Positions 8,238-16,160 are shown, counted from the first letter of the stretch. The stretch is DNA of 24,389 bases from Anammoximicrobium sp032229885 (GCA_032229885.1 JAVYAJ010000047.1:1-24389), one strand, 5' to 3'. The notes: a model not told the origin generated them from the letters alone. Translations and numbers: made by a program.

Positions 8238-9530
8238 ATGGGGAAGAGAAGAACTCGCATCAAGCCTTCGGGACGCGCGACCGGCCACGGCAGTGGGACG
8301 AACAGCAGCCATGACGGCTACAACACACGGGGCAGGCATCGGCGTCGTCCGGTTCAGAGCGATCGCGTCGTCACGGTCGATCGCGAGCCCCTCGACGAGG
8401 CCGATGGCCAACTGAGCGAGGGCATGGGGCTGCTGGAAATGCACCCCAATGGGTACGGGTTCCTCCGCAGCCCGGCGAATAATTATTCCCGCGAGCGGAC
8501 GGATCCGTTCGTCCCGGGGACGATGATCGAACGGTATCGCTTGCGACAAGGCGTCATGGTGCGCGGGATGGTGCAGCAGGCGCGACGCCAGCAGGGGCCG
8601 CGTTTGCGGGAAATCCTGGACGTCGATGGGATATCCGCGGACGACTATGCAAGCGTCAAGACCTTCGATTCGCTGACGCCGATCAACCCCGAGGTCTGGT
8701 ATCGCCTCGAGACGGGCGCCCAGCCCCTGACCACGCGAGTGATGGACCTATTGACGCCGTTGGGGCGCGGCCAGCGAGCCTTGATCGTGGCGCCGCCCAG
8801 GACCGGAAAGACGATCCTGCTGCAGCACATCAGCAACGGGATCGCGACGAACTATCCGGAGGTCAAGCTGATCGTGCTGTTGGTGGACGAGCGTCCGGAA
8901 GAAGTCACGGACATGCGGCGGAACATCAACGGCGAGGTCGTCGCGAGCAGCCTGGACATGGACGTGGAAAGCCATGTTCGGCTGTCGCAACTGATCGTCG
9001 AACGGTGCAAGCGGCTGGCCGAGATGGGGCGCGACGTGTTCCTGTTGATGGACTCGATCACTCGCTTGGCCCGGGCGTTCAACAAGTGGGTCGGCAACAC
9101 GGGCCGGACCATGTCCGGCGGCGTGGACATCAAAGCGATGGATGTGCCGAAAAAGTTGTTTGCGACCGCCCGCGCGTTCGAGGAAGGCGGGTCGCTGACG
9201 ATTGTCGGCACGGCGCTGATCGACACGGGCAGCCGCATGGACGAACTGATTTTCCAGGAGTTCAAGGGCACGGGCAACATGGAATTGGTGCTGGACCGCA
9301 AGCTGGCGGACCGGCGGGTCTGGCCGTCGATGGACATCACCCAGTCGGGGACGCGCCGGGAAGAACTGCTGCACGACGCGGCGACGTTGCACGCCGTAAC
9401 GATGCTTCGGCGGACATTGACCAGCATGAACCCGGTCGAAGCCATGGAGCAATTGACGCGTCAGTTGGGCCGGTTCACCAGCAATTCCGAATTCCTGCGG
9501 TTGATCTCCGGAAAACTATCCAACGACTGA
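8238..9530 (+). CDS. rho: Transcription termination factor Rho
   Basis: Rho is a hexameric RNA helicase-translocase that ends transcription of untranslated RNA. The primary RNA-binding fold contains GYGFLRSP, matching the RNP-like DGFGFLR of E. coli Rho. The ATPase core carries Walker A APPRTGKT, Walker B DVFLLMDSITRLARA, the Q-loop GRTMSGGVD and the conserved TALIDTGSRMDE and DRRVWPSMD. Everything needed for activity appears present. The N-terminus lacks the helical Rho_N domain; instead about 45 residues are basic and rich in Arg, Gly and Ser. The start is uncertain: no good ribosome-binding site precedes any candidate. I chose ATG 8238 (MGKRRTRIK, 430 residues); ATGs at 8214 and 8226 and TTG at 8151 would add up to 29 residues. 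It is followed 94 bp later by the ketoacyl-synthase-like gene. Confidence 0.97.
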   Translation: MGKRRTRIKPSGRATGHGSGTNSSHDGYNTRGRHRRRPVQSDRVVTVDREPLDEADGQLSEGMGLLEMHPNGYGFLRSPANNYSRERTDPFVPGTMIERYRLRQGVMVRGMVQQARRQQGPRLREILDVDGISADDYASVKTFDSLTPINPEVWYRLETGAQPLTTRVMDLLTPLGRGQRALIVAPPRTGKTILLQHISNGIATNYPEVKLIVLLVDERPEEVTDMRRNINGEVVASSLDMDVESHVRLSQLIVERCKRLAEMGRDVFLLMDSITRLARAFNKWVGNTGRTMSGGVDIKAMDVPKKLFATARAFEEGGSLTIVGTALIDTGSRMDELIFQEFKGTGNMELVLDRKLADRRVWPSMDITQSGTRREELLHDAATLHAVTMLRRTLTSMNPVEAMEQLTRQLGRFTSNSEFLRLISGKLSND

Positions 9531-9624
9531 AGCATCCGATTCTTTCCCGCCAGAAACACTCGCCGTCAAGGGCGGTTCTCGCCGATAGAATTCCCGCCGC
9601 ACCGTGCTCGGTGTAGGAAACGCC

Positions 9625-10944
9625 ATGTCAACGATTGGATCGCGTCGCGTCGTCATTACCGGGATGGGCATTGTCAGTCCTCTGGGCAACAGCCGCGAGG
9701 GCGTCTGGGAGTCTCTGTCGATCGGGCGCAGCGGCATCGGGCCGCTGAGTTGCCTGCCCGCCGAAAGCCTGCCGGTCCATTGTGCCGGGGAAGCCCGCGA
9801 TTTCTCCGGCGAGATTGGCAACTTTGGCGCGTTGAGCAAGGACCAAGCTCGGGCCATTCGCAAAGGCCTGAAAGTCATGTGTCGCGAGATCCAGATGGGT
9901 GTCGCGGCGGCCCAGTTGGCGTTGCAGGATGCCGGGCTGAGCGTGGGCGGATACGACGTGGACCGCACCGGCGTCGTTTACGGCTCGGATTACATCATGA
10001 CCCTGCCCGACGAGTTCACCGAGGGAGTGCGGAACTGCGCGGCGCCCGGGGAACCGTTCGACTTTTCGCGTTGGGCGACGGACGGGATGCCCAAAGTCAC
10101 GCCGCTGTGGCTGCTCAAATACCTGCCGAATATGCCCGCCAGCCACGTGGCGATCTACAACGACTTGCGAGGCCCCAACAATTCGATCACGCTCCGCGAG
10201 GCGTCCGCCTTGTTGGCCGTGGCCGAAGCCTATTGCACGATCCTTCGCGGGCACGCCGAGATCATGATCGCCGGGGCGACGGGAACTCGCTTGCACCCCA
10301 TTCGCTCCGTCCATGCGACGCTCCAAGAAGAATGCGCCTCGGGCGACGGCCAACCCGAAAAAGCGTGTCGTCCCTTCGATCTGAATCGGACGGGGATGGT
10401 GTTGGGCGAAGGCGCGGGCGCCATTGTACTGGAAGAACTCAGCGCGGCGCAGAGTCGCGGCGCTCGCATCCTGGCCGAGGTCGTCGGATTCGGCTCGTCG
10501 GCGGTCGCCCATTCGATCCAGGGCGGCGACGTCCGGCAGGCGATCCAAAACGTGATTCGGCAGTCGCTGGCCAAGGCACGGATGGCGCCGGACGACGTGG
10601 GCCATTATCACGCCCACGGATTGGCGACACGGAAATGCGACGAAGACGAAGCAGCGGCGCTCGACGCCGTGTTCGGCTCGCGCGCTCGGCCGCTGCCGGT
10701 AACGGCTGCCAAAAGTTACATGGGCAACCTGGGCGCCGCCGGTGGCTTGGTAGAACTGATCACGAGCGTGCTCGCTCTGCACCACGGCCGGCTGTTTCCG
10801 ATCCTTAACTATGAAACGCCCGATCCGCGGTGTCGGATCCATGCGGTCCGTTCGAACGACGAGCCCGCGGGGGACAGTTTCGTAAAAGCCAGCGTCACGC
10901 CTCAAGGCCAGGCCAGCGCCGTCCTCGTTCGACGGGCAAGTTGA
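9625..10944 (+). CDS. Ketoacyl-synthase-fold protein lacking the catalytic cysteine
   Basis: This 439-residue protein has the thiolase-fold of beta-ketoacyl-ACP synthase II (FabF), which extends acyl chains by condensation with malonyl-ACP. Landmarks are RRVVITGMGIVSPLG at residues 7-21, LNRTGMVLGEGAGAIVLEE at 253-271, HAHG at 329-332 and AAKSYMGNLGAAGG at 361-374. Where active enzymes have the nucleophilic Cys (TACxSG), this protein reads ITLREASA, placing Glu192 at the Cys position. The second catalytic His (usually KxxxGH) is Asn368; His331 and Lys363 remain. A classical condensing activity is therefore unlikely. It resembles chain-length factors or other Cys-less ketosynthase partners, but no active ketosynthase is next to it in this window. 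Start ATG 9625 has TAGGA seven bases upstream; a GTG at 9604 is in frame. Confidence 0.88.
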   Translation: MSTIGSRRVVITGMGIVSPLGNSREGVWESLSIGRSGIGPLSCLPAESLPVHCAGEARDFSGEIGNFGALSKDQARAIRKGLKVMCREIQMGVAAAQLALQDAGLSVGGYDVDRTGVVYGSDYIMTLPDEFTEGVRNCAAPGEPFDFSRWATDGMPKVTPLWLLKYLPNMPASHVAIYNDLRGPNNSITLREASALLAVAEAYCTILRGHAEIMIAGATGTRLHPIRSVHATLQEECASGDGQPEKACRPFDLNRTGMVLGEGAGAIVLEELSAAQSRGARILAEVVGFGSSAVAHSIQGGDVRQAIQNVIRQSLAKARMAPDDVGHYHAHGLATRKCDEDEAAALDAVFGSRARPLPVTAAKSYMGNLGAAGGLVELITSVLALHHGRLFPILNYETPDPRCRIHAVRSNDEPAGDSFVKASVTPQGQASAVLVRRAS

Positions 10945-11186
10945 CGGCGGATGCGAGCTGCAACGCTCGGCACAGTGGGCGAGGCCGCCGCGATGGGCGT
11001 CTTCGATGTTGTCCCGTGCCCCGGCCGTCGGCCGAACGCGCGGTGCGGGTCGCACGACGCGGTAGGGCGCGAGACTTCGGCCTCGGCCTACGGACGGATC
11101 GCGCCGCCCACTCAGCCCGCATTCGAACCCGGCAAAGCCGAACCCGCGGATCGAGTGATGCGCAAACCTCCCGCCAACGCCGCGGC

Positions 11187-11252
11187 GACGTCCTTCACCG
11201 TGACGTCCTTCACCGTGACGTCCTTCACCGTGACGCCCTTCACCGTGACGCC
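11187..11252. repeat. 15-bp tandem repeat, four units plus partial
   Basis: Four consecutive units of GACGTCCTTCACCGT start at 11187, 11202, 11217 and 11232 (the last has GACGCCC), followed by a partial GACGCC. The length is a multiple of three, so reading frames stay open through it, but no real gene includes it. Confidence 0.9.
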
Positions 11253-11307
11253 AACACCGACTGTCACCGCAGTCAGACTCGAGCCCACCCCACGCCGCGC
11301 TGGGATC

Positions 11308-11343
11308 GAGCCTGTCAATTTCTGAGCTTGAGCCTGTCAATTT
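11308..11343. repeat. Direct repeat pair GAGCCTGTCAATTT, 22-bp spacing
   Basis: The 14-mer GAGCCTGTCAATTT occurs at 11308-11321 and again at 11330-11343, two helical turns apart on the same face. It sits about 40-70 bp upstream of the -35 of the tRNA/tig promoter candidate, so it could be a tandem regulator site or an upstream element. Confidence 0.6.
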
Positions 11344-11380
11344 GTCAAAAAGTTCTTGTGGGCCGTATGCCGATGTACCC

Positions 11381-11408
11381 TTGCAACACAGCGCGAGTTG
11401 TCTATAAT
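11381..11408 (+). promoter_or_regulatory. Candidate sigma-70 promoter for tRNA-Gly and tig
   Basis: TTGCAA (11381-11386), a 16-base spacer and a perfect TATAAT (11403-11408) lie 68 bp before the tRNA. No other promoter-like site was seen between the tRNA and trigger factor, so both may start here. Confidence 0.6.
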
Positions 11409-11476
11409 CCGGCATACTCGCGGTGGCGAACCGGCGGTTTCGATGTCGGGTTAGATTCGGCAGGCCGCGAGCGAGT

Positions 11477-11549
11477 GCGGGTGTAGCTCAGTTGGCAGAG
11501 CACAACGTTGCCAACGTTGTTGTCGTGGGTTCGAATCCCATCACCCGCT
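11477..11549 (+). tRNA. tRNA-Gly (anticodon GCC)
   Basis: A complete 73-base cloverleaf can be drawn. The acceptor stem GCGGGTG (11477-11483) pairs with CACCCGC (11542-11548), with T as discriminator. The D-arm is GCTC..GAGC, the anticodon stem CAACG/CGTTG encloses TTGCCAA with anticodon GCC at 11510-11512, and the T-arm is GTGGG-TTCGAAT-CCCAT. The 3' CCA is not encoded and must be added enzymatically. A T-rich run (TTTTTT) follows at 11551-11556. Confidence 0.98.
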
Positions 11550-11646
11550 CTTTTTTCCGTTCTCTGCGCCTTGGGTGGCACTGAGCGCCGCCTCGATCCC
11601 CTGTGCCGCAGCCTTACTGAACACCGTCATCTTGATGCACCTATCG

Positions 11647-13203
11647 ATGAACACGCCGGCCCACGACCCCGAGGAACTGCAGGACGTCGAAGGTTCTGCG
11701 GCAGAAGAAACAGATCTCGACCTTGCCGATCGATCGGACGCGGATCCGCGAGACCTGCCGAAGGAACGCATCGATTTGGAGGTCAAGGTCGATAACCTCA
11801 GCGCTTGCGAGCGGCGGATCGTCGCGGTCGTCCCGCGCGCGGACATCGAGCGGTATTTCGAGGCTCAATACGACGAATTGACGCCCAAGGCCGAAGTTCC
11901 CGGATTCCGCGCGGGAAAGGCTCCGCGCAAGCTCGTCGTCGCGCGGTTCAAGCAGACGGTGGCCGAGCAGGTCAAGGGAAAGCTCCTGCTGGACTGTCTT
12001 GCGCAGATCAGTGACGAATTCAATTTCGCCGCCATCAGCGAGCCCGACCTCAACTTCGAGGCTGTCGTCTTGCCGGACGAAGGCGATATGACGTTCGAGT
12101 ACACGGTCGAGGTGCGTCCCGAGTTTGATTTGCCCGAATGGAAGGGGTTGACGCTCGACCAGCCGCAACGAGAGATCGCGGACCAGGACGTCGAAACGCA
12201 GTTGCAGCGTCTACTGGCTCGGCATGGGACGTTCGTCGATCACGACGGCCCAGTCGAGGACGGTCTGTATGTGACGTTGAATCTCACGTTCTCGCATGAC
12301 GGCGACGTCGTGTCGCGGGTGCAGGATCGCACGATTCCCGTCAAGCCCAAGCTGAGCTTTCGAGATGCCCAGTTGGACTCGTTCGCCTCCTTGATCCAAG
12401 GGGCGGTCAAGGGAGATCGTCGCACGGCGACGCTGACCGTCAGTGAAACGGTGGACAATGAACAGTGGAAAGGGCAGCAAATCCAGGTCGAGATCGAGAT
12501 CGTCAAGGTTCTCGGCTTGCAGCTTCCCAAGCTCACGGATTCGTTCCTGCGCGATCTGGGCGGCTTTGCGGACGAGGCGGAATTGCGCGGAGCCGTGCAA
12601 GAAGAGCTCGAGCGCCAAGAGACGTATCGGCGCCAGCAGGCCATTCGCCAGCAGATTACCTCGCAGTTGACCGCCGGCGCCAACTGGGCCTTGCCGCCGA
12701 CGCTGTTGCGGAAACAGACCGAGCGCGAAATGGGCCGGATGGTCATGGAGTTGCAGGCCGCCGGATTCAGCAACGATGCGATCCAAGCTCATGCCAACGC
12801 ACTGACGCGCCGTAGTCTGGGCTATACCGAGACCGCGTTGAAAGAGCACTTTATTCTCGAGCGGATTGCGGACGACGAGAAGATCGATGCGGACGAGGCT
12901 GACTATGATCGCGAGATCGACTTGATTGCCGAGCAGAGCCATCAGTCGCCGCGTCGCGTTCGAGCTCGACTGGAAAAGAACGGCGAATTGGATTCGTTGC
13001 GGAACCAGATCGTCGAGCGGAAGGTGATCGAGTTGATCACCAGTCGCGCCCTGGTGCGCGAGGTTCCCTATACGCCACCGGCGGACGACGTCGCGGCGAT
13101 CGATCACGTGGTCAGCGGTGCGGAACGGCGCAAAGAAATACCGGCGGCTCAGCATGGCGAGGAGCCCAAGCCGCGGCCGGGAACGCCGACGAGCCACGCG
13201 TGA
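11647..13203 (+). CDS. tig: Trigger factor (ribosome-associated chaperone)
   Basis: This 518-residue protein is trigger factor, which binds the ribosome near the peptide exit and shields nascent chains. An acidic N-terminal extension of about 40 residues precedes the ribosome-binding domain, whose signature PGFRAGKAP is intact. The middle region (VEDGLYVTLNLTF to about VEIEIVKVLG) corresponds to the FKBP-type prolyl isomerase domain but looks divergent, so isomerase activity is doubtful. The C-terminal half is helical and charged, as expected for the substrate-binding arms, including LPKLTDSFLRDLG and the LxRKQTEREMGRMVMEL helix. It is longer than E. coli Tig (about 430 residues). ATG 11647 was chosen because family homology starts after it; ATG 11635 and GTG 11575 are in frame and none has a clear ribosome-binding site. 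It precedes clpP1 and clpP2, a common arrangement. Confidence 0.93.
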   Translation: MNTPAHDPEELQDVEGSAAEETDLDLADRSDADPRDLPKERIDLEVKVDNLSACERRIVAVVPRADIERYFEAQYDELTPKAEVPGFRAGKAPRKLVVARFKQTVAEQVKGKLLLDCLAQISDEFNFAAISEPDLNFEAVVLPDEGDMTFEYTVEVRPEFDLPEWKGLTLDQPQREIADQDVETQLQRLLARHGTFVDHDGPVEDGLYVTLNLTFSHDGDVVSRVQDRTIPVKPKLSFRDAQLDSFASLIQGAVKGDRRTATLTVSETVDNEQWKGQQIQVEIEIVKVLGLQLPKLTDSFLRDLGGFADEAELRGAVQEELERQETYRRQQAIRQQITSQLTAGANWALPPTLLRKQTEREMGRMVMELQAAGFSNDAIQAHANALTRRSLGYTETALKEHFILERIADDEKIDADEADYDREIDLIAEQSHQSPRRVRARLEKNGELDSLRNQIVERKVIELITSRALVREVPYTPPADDVAAIDHVVSGAERRKEIPAAQHGEEPKPRPGTPTSHA

Positions 13204-13283
13204 ATCTGGCCGATCCGAGGGACGCGCGGATCAGAATACGAGAGCTGCGAGATCGCCGGCTCGTCAAGCCAGCTCTTAACACG

Positions 13284-13337
13284 GCTCGGTTGGCATTTCT
13301 TTGCCGAGCGCTGCTCTGGTGCAAGCGCCGAGCGCTG
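13284..13337. repeat. Hairpin and direct repeat after tig
   Basis: GCTCGG (13284-13289) can pair with CCGAGC (13304-13309). GCCGAGCGCTG occurs twice, at 13303-13313 and 13327-13337. The hairpin could be a weak attenuator between tig and clpP1; it has no T tract. The 277-bp tig-clpP1 spacer holds nothing else I recognise. Confidence 0.4.
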
Positions 13338-13480
13338 GTTCGGCGCGAGCCCCTAGCTTTGCTCTGGCGCCAGCGTTGTCGCGGGGCATTTCTATCATCC
13401 GCACATCCGTGCCGTTGGGCGCTCTGCCCGTCGCGCACTCGAACGGTTTAGATCGCATGACGGTGGAGGAGAATGTTCGC

Positions 13481-14110
13481 ATGACGGGAGTTGACGCGTT
13501 GCCGGTGTACGGTTCCTACAGCTATCAATCCTATCAGCGCCAACGGCAGTTGACGCTCGGAGATCTGCTGCTCGAGAACCGCATCGTGTTCCTGGATGGC
13601 GTGATCTATTCCGAGACCGCCAACGTGGTGGTCATGAAGCTGCTGTATCTGCAGAGCGAGAACCGCCACAAAGACATTCATTTCTACATCAATTCGCCCG
13701 GCGGCGAAGTCGCGGCGACCCTGGCGATTTACGATACGATGCAGATCTTGAGCTGCCAGGTGGCGACCTACTGCGTGGGCCAGACCGCCAGCGGCGCGGC
13801 AGTCCTGCTGGCTGGCGGCACGAAAGGCAAACGCTTTGCCCTGCCGCATGCGCGCGTCATGCTGCACCAGCCGTATGGCGGCGTCAGCGGACAGGTCAGC
13901 GACATCGAGATCCAGTCGCGCGAGATCCTTCGCAATCGGCAGATGTTGAACGAGATCCTCGCCAAGCATACCGAACAATCTCTGGAGCGGATCGCCAAAG
14001 ACACCGACCGCGACTTTTTCCTGAGCGCCGAGGAAGCGAAAGAGTACGGCCTGGTCGATTCCATCCTTGCCAAACCGCCCGAAGAAGCCGCGGACAAGTT
14101 GGAAGACTGA
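13481..14110 (+). CDS. clpP: ATP-dependent Clp protease proteolytic subunit, ClpP1
   Basis: This 209-residue serine protease subunit forms barrel-shaped complexes fed by Clp ATPases such as ClpX or ClpA. The catalytic Ser lies in GQTASGAA, His in VMLHQPYGG and Asp in DTDRDFFLS, so the triad is present. The Ser motif differs from the usual AASMGA, reading TASGAA, unlike the adjacent ClpP2. Oxyanion-strand INSPGGEV and YGLVDSIL are standard. The start was chosen at ATG 13481 because GGAGGAG ends nine bases upstream; ATG 13457 and longer frames are less likely. An N-terminal Tyr/Gln-rich stretch (GSYSYQSYQRQRQ) matches the axial-loop region. It is 84 bp before clpP2 and probably forms a mixed complex with it. 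Confidence 0.95.
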   Translation: MTGVDALPVYGSYSYQSYQRQRQLTLGDLLLENRIVFLDGVIYSETANVVVMKLLYLQSENRHKDIHFYINSPGGEVAATLAIYDTMQILSCQVATYCVGQTASGAAVLLAGGTKGKRFALPHARVMLHQPYGGVSGQVSDIEIQSREILRNRQMLNEILAKHTEQSLERIAKDTDRDFFLSAEEAKEYGLVDSILAKPPEEAADKLED

Positions 14111-14194
14111 TTTGCGGCTGTGCGTCTTGCGCGAAGCTCGAGACGCGGACGAGCGGATTTCACACGCCGATTCACGATACGGAGCGAACGTACC

Positions 14195-14815
14195 ATGCCG
14201 TTGATCCCCATCGTTGTCGAAAAGAGCGGACGCGAAGAACGCGCGTTCGACATCTACAGCCGGCTGTTGAAGGACCGAATCATCTTTCTCGGCACGCAGG
14301 TCACGGACGAAGTCGCGAACTTGATTGTGGCCCAGATGCTGTTTCTGCAATCGGAGGATCCGAAGGCCGATATCCACCTGTATGTAAACTCGCCGGGCGG
14401 CAGCGTAACGGCTGGGCTGGCGATCTACGACACCATGCAGTGGGTGGCGTGCGACGTCGCCACGTACTGTCTCGGCCAGGCTGCGTCGATGGGCGCCGTA
14501 CTGCTGACCGCCGGCACGAAAGGCAAACGCTTTGCGCTGCCCAACGCCCGGATCATGATCCATCAGCCGCTGGCGGGGATGCAGGGCACGGCCGAAGAGA
14601 TCTTGATCCATGCCCGCGAACTCCAGCGGATCAAGCATCGGATGAACGAGATCTTGCTCAAACACACGGGCCATTCGCTGGAGAAAATCGCCAAAGACAC
14701 CGATCGCGACTGTTTCATGTCGGCCGACGAGGCCAAGGAATATGGGCTGGTCGATCAAGTCGTCGAAAGCATGCCCAGGGTGAGCGCGCGGACGACCGGC
14801 GATGGGCCGGGCTAG
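14195..14815 (+). CDS. clpP: ATP-dependent Clp protease proteolytic subunit, ClpP2
   Basis: This 206-residue ClpP is the more canonical of the two. It has YVNSPGGSVTAGLAIYDTMQ, the Ser motif GQAASMGA, the His motif IMIHQPLAG and Asp in DTDRDCFMS, followed by EYGLVDQVV. Like E. coli ClpP it should cut peptides inside a double-ring chamber. Start ATG 14195 has GGAG about ten bases upstream; the frame also runs back to 14120. The C-terminus ends shortly after the conserved core. It lies directly behind clpP1, and the two likely form one operon after tig. Gene pairs of this sort often make hetero-oligomeric ClpP1P2; that is inference here. Confidence 0.97.
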   Translation: MPLIPIVVEKSGREERAFDIYSRLLKDRIIFLGTQVTDEVANLIVAQMLFLQSEDPKADIHLYVNSPGGSVTAGLAIYDTMQWVACDVATYCLGQAASMGAVLLTAGTKGKRFALPNARIMIHQPLAGMQGTAEEILIHARELQRIKHRMNEILLKHTGHSLEKIAKDTDRDCFMSADEAKEYGLVDQVVESMPRVSARTTGDGPG

Positions 14816-14854
14816 AGGCGGTCCCTCTCTCTCTGTCTGGCTTCGAGACGGCGC

Positions 14855-14942
14855 GGCGGGCGCGGTCGATTTCTTAAACTACTACCGCTTCAACTGTTGC
14901 GCGTTCGAGCGCGGGTAGGCGCTGATTCTGTTTGGCCGAAGG
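14855..14942 (-). pseudogene. Protein-remnant fragment, copy A (nonsense codon)
   Basis: On the minus strand 14918-14855 matches 21539-21602 at 54 of 64 bases without gaps. The reading frame gives RLPALERATVEAVVV followed by TAA where the other copy has TAC (Tyr), then EIDRA. Three bases of divergence are silent, four change an amino acid in the aligned frame before the stop. This pattern suggests two relics of one coding sequence. The parent protein is not recognised. Confidence 0.55.
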
Positions 14943-14976
14943 CCTCCGATCACCGTGGCTGGGGCAACGCCCCAGA
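14932..14976 (+). repeat. Hairpin repeat unit GGCCGAAGGCC / CTGGGGC-AAC-GCCCCAG
   Basis: TTGGCCGAAGGCC (14932-14944) is followed by CTGGGGC-AAC-GCCCCAG (14959-14975), a perfect 7-bp stem with a 3-base loop. It is a diverged single unit of the compound repeat seen at the window's right end. Confidence 0.8.
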
Positions 14977-15036
14977 GCCGGCGCCGCGTGCGTGCCTCTT
15001 TTGGCCGAAGACCATATTCATGCGGGCGGAGGTGAT

Positions 15037-15127
15037 ACGTTGATGTTGCCTTAGGCCAACACGGTTCCGGCCGCCTTTGCTTCCTGGGGCGTTGTTCCAG
15101 GCTACGTTGATGATGGGCTTCGGCCAA
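15037..15127 (-). repeat. Compound dispersed repeat, reverse copy
   Basis: Read on the minus strand the order is TTGGCCGAAGCCCATCATC, AACGTAGCCTGG, AACAACGCCCCAGG, a spacer of about 20 bases, then ACCGTGTTGGCC and AACATCAACGT. The same order and spacing occur on the plus strand at 24294-24389. The central CCTGGGGC..CCAGG stem has two changes that keep G-U pairing in a plus-strand RNA only. Confidence 0.85.
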
Positions 15128-15263
15128 TCCAATTGCTGTCGTCTGCGCTGCGCAACGGTCAGGCAGTGACAATTCCGCCCCCCCCACGGTTTCCGACTTT
15201 TTGACCCCGCCACGGCGCGGCTGGGGATGCGGCTCCGATCCGATCTGCTCAGGCTGAAAACCG

Positions 15264-16160
15264 ATGACCGTCGATTGGCGACCGCTGTATCCCTTCACCT
15301 CGCACACGATGGTATGCGGCGACCAGCGCTACCATTACGTGGACGAGGGCGCGGGCGAGCCGTTGGTGATGGTCCACGGCAATCCGACGTGGTCGTTCTA
15401 TTTTCGGCGGTTGATCCTGGCGTTTCGCGATCAGCGCCGCGTGCTGGCGCCCGATCACATCGGCTGTGGGCTGAGCGACAAACCGCAAGAATACGCGTAC
15501 TGTCTTCAGACGCACATCGCCAACTTGAAGCACTGGATCGAACGCCTCGACCTGACGGAAGTGACGCTGTTGGCGCATGATTGGGGCGGCGCGATCGGAT
15601 TGGGAGCGGCGATTCAGCTTGCGGACCGCGTAAGGCGCGTAATCCTGCTGAACACGGGCGCATTTCCGCCGCCGTTCATCCCCTGGCGAATTCGCGCGTG
15701 CCGGATTCCCGGGCTGGGGGTCTGGGCCATCCGGCGGTGGAATCTGTTCGCTCGGGCAGCGCTGCGAATGGCCGTCTGCCAGCGAGAACGGATGACGCCC
15801 GCCGTGTGCGCAGGGCTGCTGGCCCCGTATGACAACTGGGCGCACCGTGTGGCCATCGCCCGATTCGTCGCCGACATCCCGGCAAATCCACGACACCCGA
15901 CTTGGCAGGTGCTGGCGGAGATCGAGCGCCAACTGCCCACGCTGGCGGATCGCCCCATCCAGTTGATTTGGGGAATGCGGGATTGGTGCTTCCGACCAAC
16001 GTGCCTGGATCGATTTCTGCGCGTATTTCCCCATGCCGAGGTCCATCGCCTGATGGATGCGGGCCACTATGTGGTCGAGGACGCCCACGAACAGATCATC
16101 CCCCTGGTCGCTCGTTTTTTGAATGCGCCACCGCAGCGATCGCCCGAACCGGCCCCGTAA
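15264..16160 (+). CDS. Haloalkane dehalogenase-like alpha/beta hydrolase (OleB-like)
   Basis: This 298-residue alpha/beta hydrolase belongs to the haloalkane dehalogenase group. HGNPTW at 38-43 supplies the oxyanion/halide-binding Asn40, and AHDWGGA places the Asp106 nucleophile with Trp107 beside it. Asp240 (GMRDW) is the likely acid and His268 (DAGHYV) the base. An Asp instead of Ser nucleophile argues against an ordinary esterase. The opening LYPFTSH and PDHIGCGLSDKP are features I associate with OleB, the beta-lactone decarboxylase of long-chain olefin synthesis, a pathway known in some planctomycetes. The partner genes oleA, oleC and oleD are not in this window, so dehalogenase or another reaction remains possible. 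The ribosome-binding site is weak. The stop codon lies within a 14-bp tandem repeat, 78 bp before the CitG-like gene. Confidence 0.85.
   Translation: MTVDWRPLYPFTSHTMVCGDQRYHYVDEGAGEPLVMVHGNPTWSFYFRRLILAFRDQRRVLAPDHIGCGLSDKPQEYAYCLQTHIANLKHWIERLDLTEVTLLAHDWGGAIGLGAAIQLADRVRRVILLNTGAFPPPFIPWRIRACRIPGLGVWAIRRWNLFARAALRMAVCQRERMTPAVCAGLLAPYDNWAHRVAIARFVADIPANPRHPTWQVLAEIERQLPTLADRPIQLIWGMRDWCFRPTCLDRFLRVFPHAEVHRLMDAGHYVVEDAHEQIIPLVARFLNAPPQRSPEPAP

Larger units (their letters stand above)
10945..11476. other. Intergenic region before tRNA-Gly: tandem repeats and promoter
   Basis: This 532-bp stretch has no credible gene. It holds a 15-bp tandem repeat (11187-11252), a small hairpin GACTG-TCACCG-CAGTC (11259-11274), a pair of 14-bp direct repeats (11308-11343) and a promoter-like site (11381-11408) just before the tRNA. 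Confidence 0.6.
14816..15263. other. Repeat-rich intergenic region after clpP2
   Basis: This 448-bp stretch consists largely of repeat elements: a protein-remnant fragment (14855-14942), a GGCCGAAGGCC/CTGGGGC hairpin unit (14932-14976), a partial TTGGCCGAAG at 15001 and a reverse copy of the compound repeat (15037-15127). It separates clpP2 from the hydrolase gene. A 141-codon frame on the minus strand runs through it, but it only reads repeats and is not a gene. Confidence 0.75.

Noticed and set aside
9628..11415. A 595-codon open frame on the minus strand opposite the ketosynthase-like gene
   Set aside because: It has no recognisable domain and mirrors the codon pattern of the plus-strand gene. 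High-GC DNA often gives such antisense frames.
13448..14758. A 436-codon open frame on the minus strand opposite clpP1 and clpP2
   Set aside because: Its repeated motifs only reflect the similarity of the two clpP genes read backwards.
14882..15307. A 141-codon minus-strand frame upstream of the hydrolase gene
   Set aside because: It translates the intergenic repeats (AEAHHQRSLEQRPR) and a remnant. No start signal or family fits.
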